A DNA stretch of 64,000 nucleotides, taken from contig NZ_CAMVPU010000007.1 of the NCBI RefSeq assembly GCF_947169445.1, forward strand, positions 50,038 through 114,037, read 5' to 3'. The notes below the pieces were generated by a model that was given only the letters and a program-made list of their open reading frames with translations, was not told the DNA's origin and did no database searches. A program made the translations under genes and the position numbers. This DNA comes from an uncultured Butyrivibrio sp. Its GTDB lineage: Bacteria > Bacillota > Clostridia > Lachnospirales > Lachnospiraceae. Numbering within the stretch: the stretch's first letter is position 1; each line of letters begins with the position of its first letter. Of this stretch, positions 1 through 8,648 are shown piece by piece.

Positions 1-644
1 TGTTCCTGACTTAAAACCTTAGCTCCATATCTCGAAGAATCTCCGGCAACCGGCTTTCTGAAGTACTCCTCTTCCTCAACCCTGATAATTCCCTTATCTG
101 CAAGGGCCTTTATGGTAGCCGCAGTCACATGGAGCTTACCTGTAATAAGCTCATAGGGAATCCTATCATCAGGTGTAGCAAGAAGCTCTGCCATTATCCT
201 CTCTCTGGCCTTCTGTTTCTTGCTGACGCATTCATGGTAATACTCTGTAGCCTCTCTTAAGTTCATCCGAAGAGAAACATACTTATGAACACGCCGCGCC
301 TCCTTCTTTGTTGAAGGAAGCACAGTCTTAAGTGCAGCAATCATGGTGGAGCCGTAGTATTTTTTCATCCATGCTGCCAGCTTAATAGATATTTCCTCAG
401 CACAAAGGTTATCCTTGGGAACAGATATTACTTCTTTTATCTTAGAAGGATCCCAGTTAGCCTCATCCGTCAGTTCCAGTACATACCCTTTTCTGACAGT
501 ATCTCCTCTTCCAAAGGGCACTTCCACGGGACTTCCTATATCTATCAGGCCTTTTAACCTCTCCGGAATCCTATACTGGAACAGTCGATCCACCTTCTCG
601 TGGGATATATCTATTATTATGTTGGCATACTCGCATGTTGTCAT
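1..644 (-). CDS. priA: Primosomal protein N' (PriA helicase), N-terminal part, cut by window edge
   Basis: PriA is the 3'-5' helicase that reloads the replicative helicase at stalled forks. About 214 N-terminal residues are visible and the frame stays open to base 1, so the rest lies outside the window. The start (MTTCEYANIIIDIS) and the following stretch with VDRLFQYRIPE, VEVPFGR and KGYVLEL match the 3'-DNA-binding domain that opens PriA. The segment around KYYGSTMIAALKTVLP fits the winged-helix part. The helicase motifs are not in view. The ATG at 644 is the first in frame; there is no strong Shine-Dalgarno. It lies 80 bases downstream of murE on the same strand and may be co-transcribed with it. 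Identification rests on recognised N-terminal family sequence only. Confidence 0.85.
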   Translation of the reverse strand, partial: MTTCEYANIIIDISHEKVDRLFQYRIPERLKGLIDIGSPVEVPFGRGDTVRKGYVLELTDEANWDPSKIKEVISVPKDNLCAEEISIKLAAWMKKYYGSTMIAALKTVLPSTKKEARRVHKYVSLRMNLREATEYYHECVSKKQKARERIMAELLATPDDRIPYELITGKLHVTAATIKALADKGIIRVEEEEYFRKPVAGDSSRYGAKVLSQE

Positions 645-724
645 TTAAGCTCAACCCAATTCTTTCAATATCCATGTCATAAATGTTACATTTAATGCCA
701 AAGAGAGCCGTCCCCAATGGCTGG

Positions 725-2212
725 TTATTTCATCTCTTCAAGAATCTCCTGGATAATAACACGCTCATCCATAGGATACTTGACGCCTTTTATTTCCTGG
801 TAGTCTTCATGGCCCTTACCGGCAAGAACAATGATATCTCCCTGCTCGCCATGCTCTATCGCATATCTGATGGCTTCTTTTCTGTCTGTAATCTTAATAT
901 ACTTGCCATCAGTCTTCTTCATTCCTGTTTCAATATCATCCATGATTGCCTCAGGCTCCTCAAAACGAGGGTTGTCAGAAGTGATAATAGTGAAATCTGA
1001 ATACTTACCGCTTACCTCACCCATCTCGAATCTGCGAAGCTTACTTCTGTTGCCGCCGCAGCCAAAGACACTGATAAGTCTGTTTGGATGATAATCACGA
1101 AGCGTTGTAAGAAGGCTCTTAAGCGCCATTGCATTATGCGCATAGTCAATCATAAGAGTGAATTCATCGGAAACCTTTACCATCTCAATTCTGCCCTTAA
1201 CCTTGGCCTCTTTTAACGCAGGTGCAATCTCCTCTGGTGTGCAGCCAAGTTCCTGAGCTACTGCTATAGCGCAAAGTGCGTTGTAAACACTAAATTTTCC
1301 CGGAGTTCTGATCTCGGCATGCATATTAATGAGACCTTCTGTATCAAAAAATACACCAAGCTCGCCCGGCTTACGGATATAAGCAAGATTGATAGCTCTA
1401 AGATCAAGCCCTTCGCCAAAGCCATAGGTATAAGCCTTGCAGGTATGTCCTTCAAGGATATCATCTGTATGAATGTCATCGCCATTACAGATACCTATCT
1501 TACACTGCTTGAAAAGAAGTCCCTTACAGTGCATATAGTCTTCAAAATCCTTATGCTCATTAGGTCCGATATGGTCAGCTTCGATATTTGTGAAAATACC
1601 TATATCAAATGTGAAGCCCTGTGTTCTGTGAAGCATAAGTCCCTGAGATGAAACCTCCATAACTACGCTGTCGCAGCCTGCCTCAACCATTCTGGCCATA
1701 TATTCCTGAAGTGTAAATGACTCAGGAGTAGTATTCTCTGCATGTATATGCTCATCACCAATGATAACCTCAATGGTACCGATAAGACCGACCTTATGTC
1801 CGGCATTTTCAAGCATGTTCCTGATAAGATAGGTTGTAGTTGTTTTTCCCTTTGTGCCTGTAATACCAATTGTCTTAAGCTTGCTTGCAGGATGATCAAA
1901 ATATGCTGCAGAAATAAAAGCCATAGCATATCTGGTATTCTCAACTCTGACAACTGCCATATCACAGCCTTCCGGAAGCTCAACTTCCTTCTCAACTACT
2001 ATTGCTGCTGCCTTTTTCGTTGCAGCATCCATAGCACAGGAATGGCCGTCAAAATTTGCACCACTGATGCAGATAAATAAAGAGCCTTCTGATATCTTCC
2101 TGTTGTCATTAACAACCTCTGATACCTCAATAGTCTCAGGGTCAATCAAAACCTCGCTGTTACCGGCAGTTACCTTTGCCTCAAATCCTTCTAATAATTT
2201 GGAAAGTTTCAT
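725..2212 (-). CDS. murE: UDP-N-acetylmuramoyl-tripeptide synthetase MurE, meso-DAP type
   Basis: Cytoplasmic ATP-dependent ligase that adds the third residue to UDP-MurNAc-L-Ala-D-Glu in peptidoglycan synthesis. The N-terminal UDP-binding domain is followed by the ATP loop GTKGKTT (about residues 119-125), the carbamylated-lysine region around MHCKGLLF, and the C-terminal substrate motif DNPR (about 413-416). In this family DNPR marks enzymes that add meso-diaminopimelate rather than lysine. At 495 residues the length is normal. I start at the ATG at 2212 because GGGAGG sits just before it. The in-frame ATG at 2227 would place that Shine-Dalgarno inside the gene. The 230-base AT-rich gap upstream should hold the promoter. 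priA follows on the same strand. Confidence 0.93.
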   Translation of the reverse strand: MKLSKLLEGFEAKVTAGNSEVLIDPETIEVSEVVNDNRKISEGSLFICISGANFDGHSCAMDAATKKAAAIVVEKEVELPEGCDMAVVRVENTRYAMAFISAAYFDHPASKLKTIGITGTKGKTTTTYLIRNMLENAGHKVGLIGTIEVIIGDEHIHAENTTPESFTLQEYMARMVEAGCDSVVMEVSSQGLMLHRTQGFTFDIGIFTNIEADHIGPNEHKDFEDYMHCKGLLFKQCKIGICNGDDIHTDDILEGHTCKAYTYGFGEGLDLRAINLAYIRKPGELGVFFDTEGLINMHAEIRTPGKFSVYNALCAIAVAQELGCTPEEIAPALKEAKVKGRIEMVKVSDEFTLMIDYAHNAMALKSLLTTLRDYHPNRLISVFGCGGNRSKLRRFEMGEVSGKYSDFTIITSDNPRFEEPEAIMDDIETGMKKTDGKYIKITDRKEAIRYAIEHGEQGDIIVLAGKGHEDYQEIKGVKYPMDERVIIQEILEEMK

Positions 2213-2352
2213 ATTTTTTCCTCCCATTTAATATAATATATGGTTAAAATTTAATTAATTTAAGTTAACAATTAACTAATTTCAATTAATTCTAATTTTT
2301 AGATTTTTTTCACATTTTATTCACATTTTTTTGATAATATAATAATCAAGAA

Positions 2353-2373
2353 GTGAGTGATTCGTTCACTCAC
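2353..2373. other. Short perfect hairpin in the recJ-murE gap
   Basis: GTGAGTGA, loop TTCGT, TCACTCAC: a perfect 8-bp inverted repeat. No T-run follows on either strand, so it does not look like a simple terminator. It lies between the end of recJ and a very AT-rich stretch (2230-2350) that probably holds the murE promoter. An operator or an mRNA 3'-end structure is possible. Confidence 0.4.
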
Positions 2374-2390
2374 TATCTCCCCCTCATAAG

Positions 2391-2429
2391 AAACCGCAGA
2401 CACACGCTTCGCGTGTGTTTTTGTGGTTT
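2391..2429. repeat. Long imperfect hairpin after recJ, possibly of the dispersed palindrome family
   Basis: An outer AAACCGCA/TGTGGTTT arm (with a G-T pair) encloses a perfect CACACGC-TTC-GCGTGTG stem. The GAAACCGCA start resembles the GAAACCCGCA core of the elements at 8178 and 35442, but the inner arms differ, so membership is tentative. It lies 17 bases past the recJ stop codon and may act as its 3' hairpin. A T-run follows only on the plus strand. Confidence 0.4.
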
Positions 2430-2446
2430 ATGGGGATTTTTTTGTT

Positions 2447-4264
2447 TCAACAGTAGTCATTCATAATAAATTGAAGACTTTCTCTTCCCTGATAGCTGTT
2501 TATATTGGGATAATAGGCAATATTTATCTTCATATTCCCATCTGTATTACCCAGATACATTTCATCTACGCTATCCTGTCCGAATTTATCAGCAAGGAAG
2601 CTATGCCACTTTTCCATATCTCCAAAGAAAATCATATCATATATTTTGCCGCTATCATCGGATATTCTGTACTTCCCGCAGTTACGATTCTTGCCCATTA
2701 CCCTGCCGGATAAAAGAGCTACATCTCTTTGCGCAAATATTGGCTTGGTATTACCATTTCCAAAGGGTTCAAGCTTATCAAATTCACGGACCAGATCCAT
2801 ATCCGCATATTTAAGAGGCATGACCATATCCACATGAAGGACAGGAACAAAATCGTCTCCTGACAGATTACATGCTTCATTAAGCCTGTCTCTCATCTCA
2901 TCAATTTTTTCCTCCGGAATGGATAAGCCGGCAGCCATCTTGTGTCCGCCAAATTTACTGAACAGATCTTTGCAGGCAGACATTTCTTCATACATATCGT
3001 ATTTTTCAATAGATCTTCCTGAGCCCTTTGCGCCTCCATCAATAGCCTTGGTAAGCACAAAAGTAGGACGATAATATTTTTCCTTGATCTTGCCTGCTAT
3101 TATTCCCGCAATTGATTCATGTACCTGTGGAAGGTATATCACCAGAACTTTTGGAAGGCCGTTTTTGGCGCTTTCCTCTTCCACAAATTTAACTGCCTCA
3201 TCTACCCCAAGCTTAGTCATATCCTTGCGGCTATCATTGAGGTTCTTAAGCTCAGAGGCAATCCTTGCAGCCTCATTAACATCTTCCTCAAAGAAAAGAG
3301 AAAGTGCTCTTGTTGCCAGATCAAGTCTTCCGGTTGCATTTAAACAAGGTCCTATAACAAAGCCATAGTGATAACATGAAATACTGTTTTCATCCAGGCT
3401 GTTCACATGTATAAGAGCCTTCAGTCCCTTATTAGTTGTTGAAGAAATGAGTTCAAGTGATTTACTTACAATCACTCTGTTCTCGTCCTTAAGCTCCATA
3501 ACATCGCATACTGTAGCGATACCTGCAAAGACAAGCATTTCTTCAAAGAAATCGTCCCACTTTTCCTCTAAAGTTCCTGTCAAGGCATGAGCAGCCTGAA
3601 GAAATTTGTAAGCCACAACTGCACCGCATATCTCCGCAAACGGATACTCACCATCCATTCTCTTTGGATCAATTACAGCGTCAGCCGGCGGAAGGATTTC
3701 AACCTTCTCACCATTTTCTACAGAAACCTCAAAGGGTACCTCATGGTGGTCTGTTACTACAACAGTCATGCCCTTTTCCTTGGCATGTGCTATCTGCTCA
3801 TATGCAGCTATTCCATTATCACAGGTAACAATTGTATCTATGCCTGCATCAAATGCGTCATCCACCAGTTTAATGCTAAGTCCATAGCCGTCCTTCACTC
3901 TGTCAGGAAGAACGCAGTCAACATTTCCTCCTAGAAGTCTTAATCCAGAAACAAGTATAAAGGAAGAACAAATACCGTCCACGTCATAGTCACCGATTAC
4001 TCTGATATGCGCCCCTTCCTGTATCTTATCAAGTATAATGCGGGCACCCTTTTCCATATCAGCCATTTTCATCGGATCGTGCATAATACTAACGCTCTTC
4101 TCAAGATAAGCTCTGACCGCTTCATCAGAACATTCCAATGCTTCCCTCTCCCTACAACTAATAAGCCTGTTTGCAATAAGTCTGGCTGTAATATTTCTAA
4201 TGCCGAATTCCTCAGCTATCCTATCAAAATCAGCCTTCTTATTTGCTATCATCCATTTTGACAT
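2447..4264 (-). CDS. recJ: Single-stranded-DNA-specific exonuclease RecJ
   Basis: 5'-3' exonuclease on single-stranded DNA, acting in recombination and repair. The DHH-family motifs are present: RVIGDYDVDG near the N-terminus, VTDHHEVPF as the DHH motif itself, and the DHHA1 motif FGGHKMAAG. A C-terminal OB-like region follows. The ATG at 4264 (MSKWMIANK) has GGGGA upstream and gives 605 residues, normal for the family. The frame stays open to 4351, but that extension (YNMAVRLVIYCRY) resembles no RecJ and overlaps the gap before secDF. A possible promoter lies in 4265-4365. Confidence 0.92.
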   Translation of the reverse strand: MSKWMIANKKADFDRIAEEFGIRNITARLIANRLISCREREALECSDEAVRAYLEKSVSIMHDPMKMADMEKGARIILDKIQEGAHIRVIGDYDVDGICSSFILVSGLRLLGGNVDCVLPDRVKDGYGLSIKLVDDAFDAGIDTIVTCDNGIAAYEQIAHAKEKGMTVVVTDHHEVPFEVSVENGEKVEILPPADAVIDPKRMDGEYPFAEICGAVVAYKFLQAAHALTGTLEEKWDDFFEEMLVFAGIATVCDVMELKDENRVIVSKSLELISSTTNKGLKALIHVNSLDENSISCYHYGFVIGPCLNATGRLDLATRALSLFFEEDVNEAARIASELKNLNDSRKDMTKLGVDEAVKFVEEESAKNGLPKVLVIYLPQVHESIAGIIAGKIKEKYYRPTFVLTKAIDGGAKGSGRSIEKYDMYEEMSACKDLFSKFGGHKMAAGLSIPEEKIDEMRDRLNEACNLSGDDFVPVLHVDMVMPLKYADMDLVREFDKLEPFGNGNTKPIFAQRDVALLSGRVMGKNRNCGKYRISDDSGKIYDMIFFGDMEKWHSFLADKFGQDSVDEMYLGNTDGNMKINIAYYPNINSYQGRESLQFIMNDYC

Positions 4265-4365
4265 ATAATTCCCCAATCTAAAATATCTAAAAATGCGCAG
4301 TGCCTTGTAATATCTGCAGTAAATTACTAAGCGCACTGCCATATTATACAATATAAGAAATAAGT

Positions 4366-4400
4366 TAAAAAGAGCCTGTTTCTATTAAGAAACAGGCTCA
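4366..4400 (-). terminator. Rho-independent terminator of secDF
   Basis: A perfect 12-bp stem (GAGCCTGTTTCT/AGAAACAGGCTC, loop of 4) is followed on the minus strand by TTTTTAACTTAT. It begins 27 bases past the secDF stop codon and closes the scfB-secDF transcription unit. Confidence 0.9.
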
Positions 4401-4426
4401 AAAATAATATCATTTCTGATTATTTA

Positions 4427-6694
4427 TCAAGCAGCTTTTTTAGCAAAAAGTGTCTTGAACTTAGTCTTCAGATCATACCACATAGGTGATGCAATAAAGA
4501 TTGAAGAATATGTACCGCAGATAACACCAACCATAAGTGGAAGTGCAAATGCCTTAATGTCAGCAACACCGAAGATGAACAGTGCAAGTACTGTAAAGAA
4601 TGTTGTAGCTGATGTGAACAAGCTTCGTGTTACAGTCTGTGCTACACTGCCATTAACAAGCTCTGCATACTCTTTCTTGTTAGTAGCAAGACCAAGATTC
4701 TCACGAATACGATCGAAAGTAACGATTGTATCATTGATTGAGTAACCTATGATTGTAAGTACTACTGCAATGAAAGTATTACCAACGGCATATCTTGTAA
4801 ATGCGTAAGATACAATAACAATAAGTGCATCATGTGCAAGAGCGATGATAGCTGCAGCACCAAACTTGATATCCTTGAATCTGATCCAGATGTAGATAAG
4901 CATACATACAAGTGAAACAAGAAGAGCTATTACAGCGTCGCCTCTCATCTCAGTACTGATTACTGAACTGATTGTTTCAGCAGCAATGTGATCAGCAGAT
5001 ACTCCGTAGTTATTTACAAGAACATCCTCAACTGCTTCCCTCTGCTGAACATCAAGAGTAGAAGTCTTGAAGATAACCTGTGTAGTTCCTGAAACTGTCT
5101 GAATCTGAATCTGGTTGATTCCAGCAGCTTTCTTGATGTCCTCAGCAACTGTGCTCTCAAGCTCAGCAAGTCCCTTAGTCTCATCAAATGTAACTGTTGT
5201 TGATGTACCGCCTACAAAGTCAAGACTGTAGTTGAAAGCTCCCTTACCCTGAGCACTGTTAACGCCCATAGCCACCAAACCTGCGATAACAATCGCACAG
5301 GAAATGCCATAGAACATTTTTCTCTTACCAACAAAGTCAAATTTAACAGGTGTCTTAGCTCTTCCATAGAGTGCTGGGTTCTGAAGGCCGATTCCATAGA
5401 GGATTGAAGTAATTACCCTTGTAATAACAAGTGCTGTAAACATTGAAAGAACAATACCAAACATAAGAGTAATTGCAAATCCCTTAATTGAACCTGTTCC
5501 TAAAATGTAGAGCCAGAAAGCAACAATAAATGTTGTAACGTTACCATCGATGATGGATGAAAGAGCCTTGTTATATCCGGCCTTTCTAGCAGCATCTACA
5601 TCCTTACCTCCTGCAATCTCTTCTCTGATTCTGGAGAATACAAGAACGTTAGCATCAACTGCCATACCAATTGAAAGGATGATACCTGCAATACCAGGAA
5701 GTGTAAGTGTCTGGTCAAATGCAGAAAGCATGAATACCATAAGTGTGCAGTAGAAGCCAAGTGCTATTGTAGCTGAAAGGCCAAGTATTCTGAAGAATAC
5801 GATCATAAATACAGCGATAAGTCCAAAGCCAACTGCTGCAGCAATAAGTGATGTTCTGATAGCATCTGAACCAAGCTGAGCACCTACTACATTAGAACGA
5901 AGTTCATTAAGCTGAAGCTTAAGTCCACCGATACGGATCATGGAAGCAAGGTTAGATGCGTTCTCATAATCTGACATACCTGTGATAACTGCCTTACCAT
6001 CTGTAATAGCGGCCTGAACCTTTGGAACACTGATAAACTGTCCATCATAGTAAATAGCAATGCTCTCGCCATTAGAATAAGCCTTGGTAGTAGCTTCTGC
6101 AAAAGCAGCTGCTCCGGCTTCTGAAAACTCAAGAGAAACTACAGGCTCATTTCCGCCGTATGAATCCTGCTGATATACAGCCTGTGCATTGGCAACATCT
6201 GATCCGGAAAGAACAATTGAGCCTTCTGCCTGAAGTTCTTCAATAGTCTTATTAAGCTCATATGTATAGAAAAGACCATAAGTAGAATCAAGCTTGTACT
6301 CATAGTTGGCATTTCCTTCAGAATCAGTCTCAGCTATGAAATAAAGATTACCAGGCTGGCCAAGCTCTTCAAGAATAGCATTGGCATCTGATACACCGGG
6401 AATCTCGATGTTAATTCTGTTAGAACCTTCCTGATATACTAAAGATTCTGTACTATACTGGTCGACACGCTGCTGAAGCTTGTAAATTGTATCAGCCATG
6501 TCTTCCTTATCAGGAGTCTCATCACCTACTACTTCATATGTGATGCTGACACCACCTGCAAGATCAAGTCCAAGATTAATGCTTGATAATGAACCTGACT
6601 TGTCTGCACCGAGTCCGTAAACTGCTGAATATCCAAGACCCCCAAGGAGTAACAGCATAAGAATCAGCGCAATGATTGATTTTACGCGTTTCAT
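4427..6694 (-). CDS. secDF: Protein translocase subunits SecD and SecF fused in one polypeptide
   Basis: Accessory membrane complex that uses the proton or sodium gradient to help SecYEG-exported proteins leave the translocon. At 755 residues it covers SecD and then SecF. It starts with an N-terminal membrane helix (residues about 5-27) and the SecD motif LGLDLAGGVSITYEV. Next comes the periplasmic-type P1 domain, then six helices with the RND-like stretch GIAGIILSIGMAVDANVLVF. The SecF half begins near FDFVGKRKMFYGIS, carries LDFVGGTSTTVTF, and has IIGYSINDTIVTFDRIREN in its membrane part. A GGAGG lies close upstream of the ATG. It starts 15 bases after scfB on the same strand and the two are probably co-transcribed. 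SecDF next to SCIFF genes is a recurrent clostridial arrangement. Confidence 0.95.
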   Translation of the reverse strand: MKRVKSIIALILMLLLLGGLGYSAVYGLGADKSGSLSSINLGLDLAGGVSITYEVVGDETPDKEDMADTIYKLQQRVDQYSTESLVYQEGSNRINIEIPGVSDANAILEELGQPGNLYFIAETDSEGNANYEYKLDSTYGLFYTYELNKTIEELQAEGSIVLSGSDVANAQAVYQQDSYGGNEPVVSLEFSEAGAAAFAEATTKAYSNGESIAIYYDGQFISVPKVQAAITDGKAVITGMSDYENASNLASMIRIGGLKLQLNELRSNVVGAQLGSDAIRTSLIAAAVGFGLIAVFMIVFFRILGLSATIALGFYCTLMVFMLSAFDQTLTLPGIAGIILSIGMAVDANVLVFSRIREEIAGGKDVDAARKAGYNKALSSIIDGNVTTFIVAFWLYILGTGSIKGFAITLMFGIVLSMFTALVITRVITSILYGIGLQNPALYGRAKTPVKFDFVGKRKMFYGISCAIVIAGLVAMGVNSAQGKGAFNYSLDFVGGTSTTVTFDETKGLAELESTVAEDIKKAAGINQIQIQTVSGTTQVIFKTSTLDVQQREAVEDVLVNNYGVSADHIAAETISSVISTEMRGDAVIALLVSLVCMLIYIWIRFKDIKFGAAAIIALAHDALIVIVSYAFTRYAVGNTFIAVVLTIIGYSINDTIVTFDRIRENLGLATNKKEYAELVNGSVAQTVTRSLFTSATTFFTVLALFIFGVADIKAFALPLMVGVICGTYSSIFIASPMWYDLKTKFKTLFAKKAA

Positions 6695-6709
6695 ACTAAA
6701 AATCCTCCG

Positions 6710-8146
6710 TTAACCTTCTTCGGCCAAAGCCGCTTTAATCATAATAGCACACTCTATGCGCTTTTTCTGTAGCTCACATCCGTGCTTATATGTTGTGTTG
6801 ATATTTCCATTAAAATTGTAGGCATTGGCTGCACAGCCACCGCTACAATAATATCTGGCAAAGCATTTCTCGCACTCAGGTCTGGAATACACATTACTCT
6901 TTTTGAACATTTCCCGAATGTCTTCTCTTGTAATTCCATCATATACGTTACCCATGATGAAATCTTCATTACCAACGAACTGATGACAAGGATAAATGTC
7001 ACCCCATGGAGTAACTCCAACGTATTCACATCCTGAGCCGCAGCCGGAAAGTCTCTTGGCAACACAAGGGCCGCCTTCGAGATCTATATTGAAGTGGAAG
7101 AAATTAAAGCCTCTTCCCTCTTTATGTCTCTCTATATAGAATTTAGCAAGCTTATCATATTCCTCACAGAGCTTAGGAATATCTTCATCCTTAAGGGCAT
7201 ACCAGTCTTCAGGCTTAGCTACAACAGGCTCAACTGAAATCTGCTTAAAGCCGAGGTCTGCCAAATGCTTAACATCCTCAGAAAAGTCCAAATTATTATG
7301 TGTGAAGGTTCCTCTCACAAAGTACCTCAGCTGATGACGGCTTTCTGCAACCTTCTGGAATTTAGGTACTATGTCATCATAGCAGCCCTGACCGCCCTTT
7401 CTAGGACGCATAGCATCATTAACTTCTTTTCGTCCATCGATAGAAAGGACAATATTGCCCATTTCTTTATTAACATATTCAAGGATCTCGTCAGTTAAAA
7501 GAGTTCCGTTTGTAGTAATAGTGAAACGGAAATTCTTGTTGTGTTCTTTCTCAATGGATCTTCCGTACTCAACTATCTTCTTGACTACTTCCCAGTTCAT
7601 AAGAGGTTCGCCGCCAAAGAAATCAACTTCAAGATTTCTTCTGTTTCCTGAGTTCTTCACAAGGAAATCCAGGGCTGCCTTACCAACCTCTTCGCTCATA
7701 AGAGCGCGTCTTCCATGATATTCGCCCTCATCTGCAAAACAGTACTTACATCTCAAGTTGCAGTCATGAGCTATATTAAGACAAAGAGCCTTAACTACTG
7801 TCTCTCTGCTTTGGAAATCATCTACATAGTTCTCATATACATCATCAGTATAAAGAACTTCACCTGCTCTAAGCTCAAGAAGCTCTTCAATTGCTTCTCT
7901 TATATCTTCATTAGAATATTTCTTGCTGATATCTGTGGTAGAAAGAACATCACTGTAAAGAGCCTCTACTTCCTTCTCATCCACTCCATCATTATCTTCT
8001 TTTGCTGCAGCTGTACCATACTTGCTGCTAAGTCTATTTTCTATAACCTCTACAAGGTCGAAAACAACGTCATCCACCACATGTACTGAACCGCTGTTAA
8101 CGTCCAGAACGATGTTGTAGCCATTGTTCTTATAAGCGTGAATCAT
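6710..8146 (-). CDS. scfB: Radical-SAM/SPASM maturase of the SCIFF peptide
   Basis: Predicted thioether (sactionine-type) maturase that links cysteines of the SCIFF precursor to neighbouring residues. At 478 residues it has an N-terminal peptide-recognition region (about 1-115), then the radical-SAM cluster motif with C129, C133 and C136 (HDCNLRCKYCFADEG). The SAM-binding FFGGEPLMNW motif follows. A C-terminal SPASM domain carries the cysteines of GCGSGCEYVG, DIYPCHQFVG and CEKCFARYYCSGGCAAN, enough for two auxiliary Fe-S clusters. The substrate gene scfA lies upstream, separated by hairpins, and secDF follows directly. TAGGAG precedes the ATG. The assignment is firm because precursor and enzyme occur together. 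Confidence 0.95.
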   Translation of the reverse strand: MIHAYKNNGYNIVLDVNSGSVHVVDDVVFDLVEVIENRLSSKYGTAAAKEDNDGVDEKEVEALYSDVLSTTDISKKYSNEDIREAIEELLELRAGEVLYTDDVYENYVDDFQSRETVVKALCLNIAHDCNLRCKYCFADEGEYHGRRALMSEEVGKAALDFLVKNSGNRRNLEVDFFGGEPLMNWEVVKKIVEYGRSIEKEHNKNFRFTITTNGTLLTDEILEYVNKEMGNIVLSIDGRKEVNDAMRPRKGGQGCYDDIVPKFQKVAESRHQLRYFVRGTFTHNNLDFSEDVKHLADLGFKQISVEPVVAKPEDWYALKDEDIPKLCEEYDKLAKFYIERHKEGRGFNFFHFNIDLEGGPCVAKRLSGCGSGCEYVGVTPWGDIYPCHQFVGNEDFIMGNVYDGITREDIREMFKKSNVYSRPECEKCFARYYCSGGCAANAYNFNGNINTTYKHGCELQKKRIECAIMIKAALAEEG

Positions 8147-8177
8147 AAAAACTCCTATTTCTAAACTACTATATCAA

Positions 8178-8230
8178 TACTGAATCCTGAATCACTTTCT
8201 CACGAAACCCGCAGTAAATGCGTGTTTCTG
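8178..8230 (+). repeat. Dispersed palindromic element, copy A
   Basis: Contains CTGAATCACTTTCTCAC, then the core GAAACCCGCA, five bases, TGCGTGTTTC (one mismatch). The left flank matches the copy at 37772 almost base for base (CTGAATCACTTTCTAAC). It lies between scfB and scfA. The right outer arm is not recognisable. Confidence 0.7.
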
Positions 8231-8315
8231 AAATTATGTCCAAGAATATATACAATACCGGATTCAGGGATGCAAAAGTGCATTCTCATACACCAATACA
8301 TCCGTTTCGAATTGC

Positions 8316-8350
8316 CCGCAAAAACATAGGCAGCGACAAAGTCGCTGCCC
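8316..8350 (-). terminator. Terminator or attenuator after the SCIFF gene
   Basis: A perfect 9-bp stem (GGCAGCGAC/GTCGCTGCC, loop of 3) is followed on the minus strand by TATGTTTTT. Two more hairpins precede it in the transcript: CCGGGA/TCCCGG at 8371-8394 and ACATGAT/ATCATGT at 8352-8368. The stack sits between scfA and scfB. It would let the short peptide be made in excess over its enzyme, with read-through or a separate promoter serving scfB. Confidence 0.8.
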
Positions 8351-8420
8351 GACATGATCAAATCATGTTTCCGGGATAATCATATTTTTCCCGGAATATC
8401 TGTAACCGGTAATGATAATC

Positions 8421-8567
8421 TTACTTGCTAAGCTGTTCGCAGCTCTGATTTCCTACTGTGCAGGAAGTCTTGCAAGCAGACTGGCATGATGTCTGGCACT
8501 CGCCACATCCGCCCTTCTTCATTGATTCCTTAAGATTTCTTGTAACTAATGACTTTACATGTTTCAT
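8421..8567 (-). CDS. scfA: SCIFF peptide precursor (six cysteines in forty-five residues)
   Basis: A 48-residue ribosomal peptide too short for most ORF callers. It begins MKHVKSLVTRNLKESM. The C-terminal half holds six cysteines at positions 21, 24, 28, 32, 36 and 43 (GGCGECQTSCQSACKTSC, then a lone Cys in NQSCEQ), the defining SCIFF pattern. TAGGAGGC precedes the ATG at optimal spacing. SCIFF peptides are nearly universal in Clostridia and are modified by the linked radical-SAM enzyme; their biological role is unknown. The dedicated maturase lies downstream on the same strand. The long basic leader and Cys-rich core are very close to other family members, so the call is firm. Confidence 0.96.
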   Translation of the reverse strand: MKHVKSLVTRNLKESMKKGGCGECQTSCQSACKTSCTVGNQSCEQLSK

Positions 8568-8648
8568 AATTGCCTCCTACTTGAAATACCTGGTTAACAC
8601 CACATTTCGAGTTTTTCGTCCTAAAGTATAACATATTTCAAAAAAATA

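Noticed and set aside
4265..4351. N-terminal extension of recJ
   Set aside because: The extra residues match no RecJ; the ATG at 4264 has a ribosome site.
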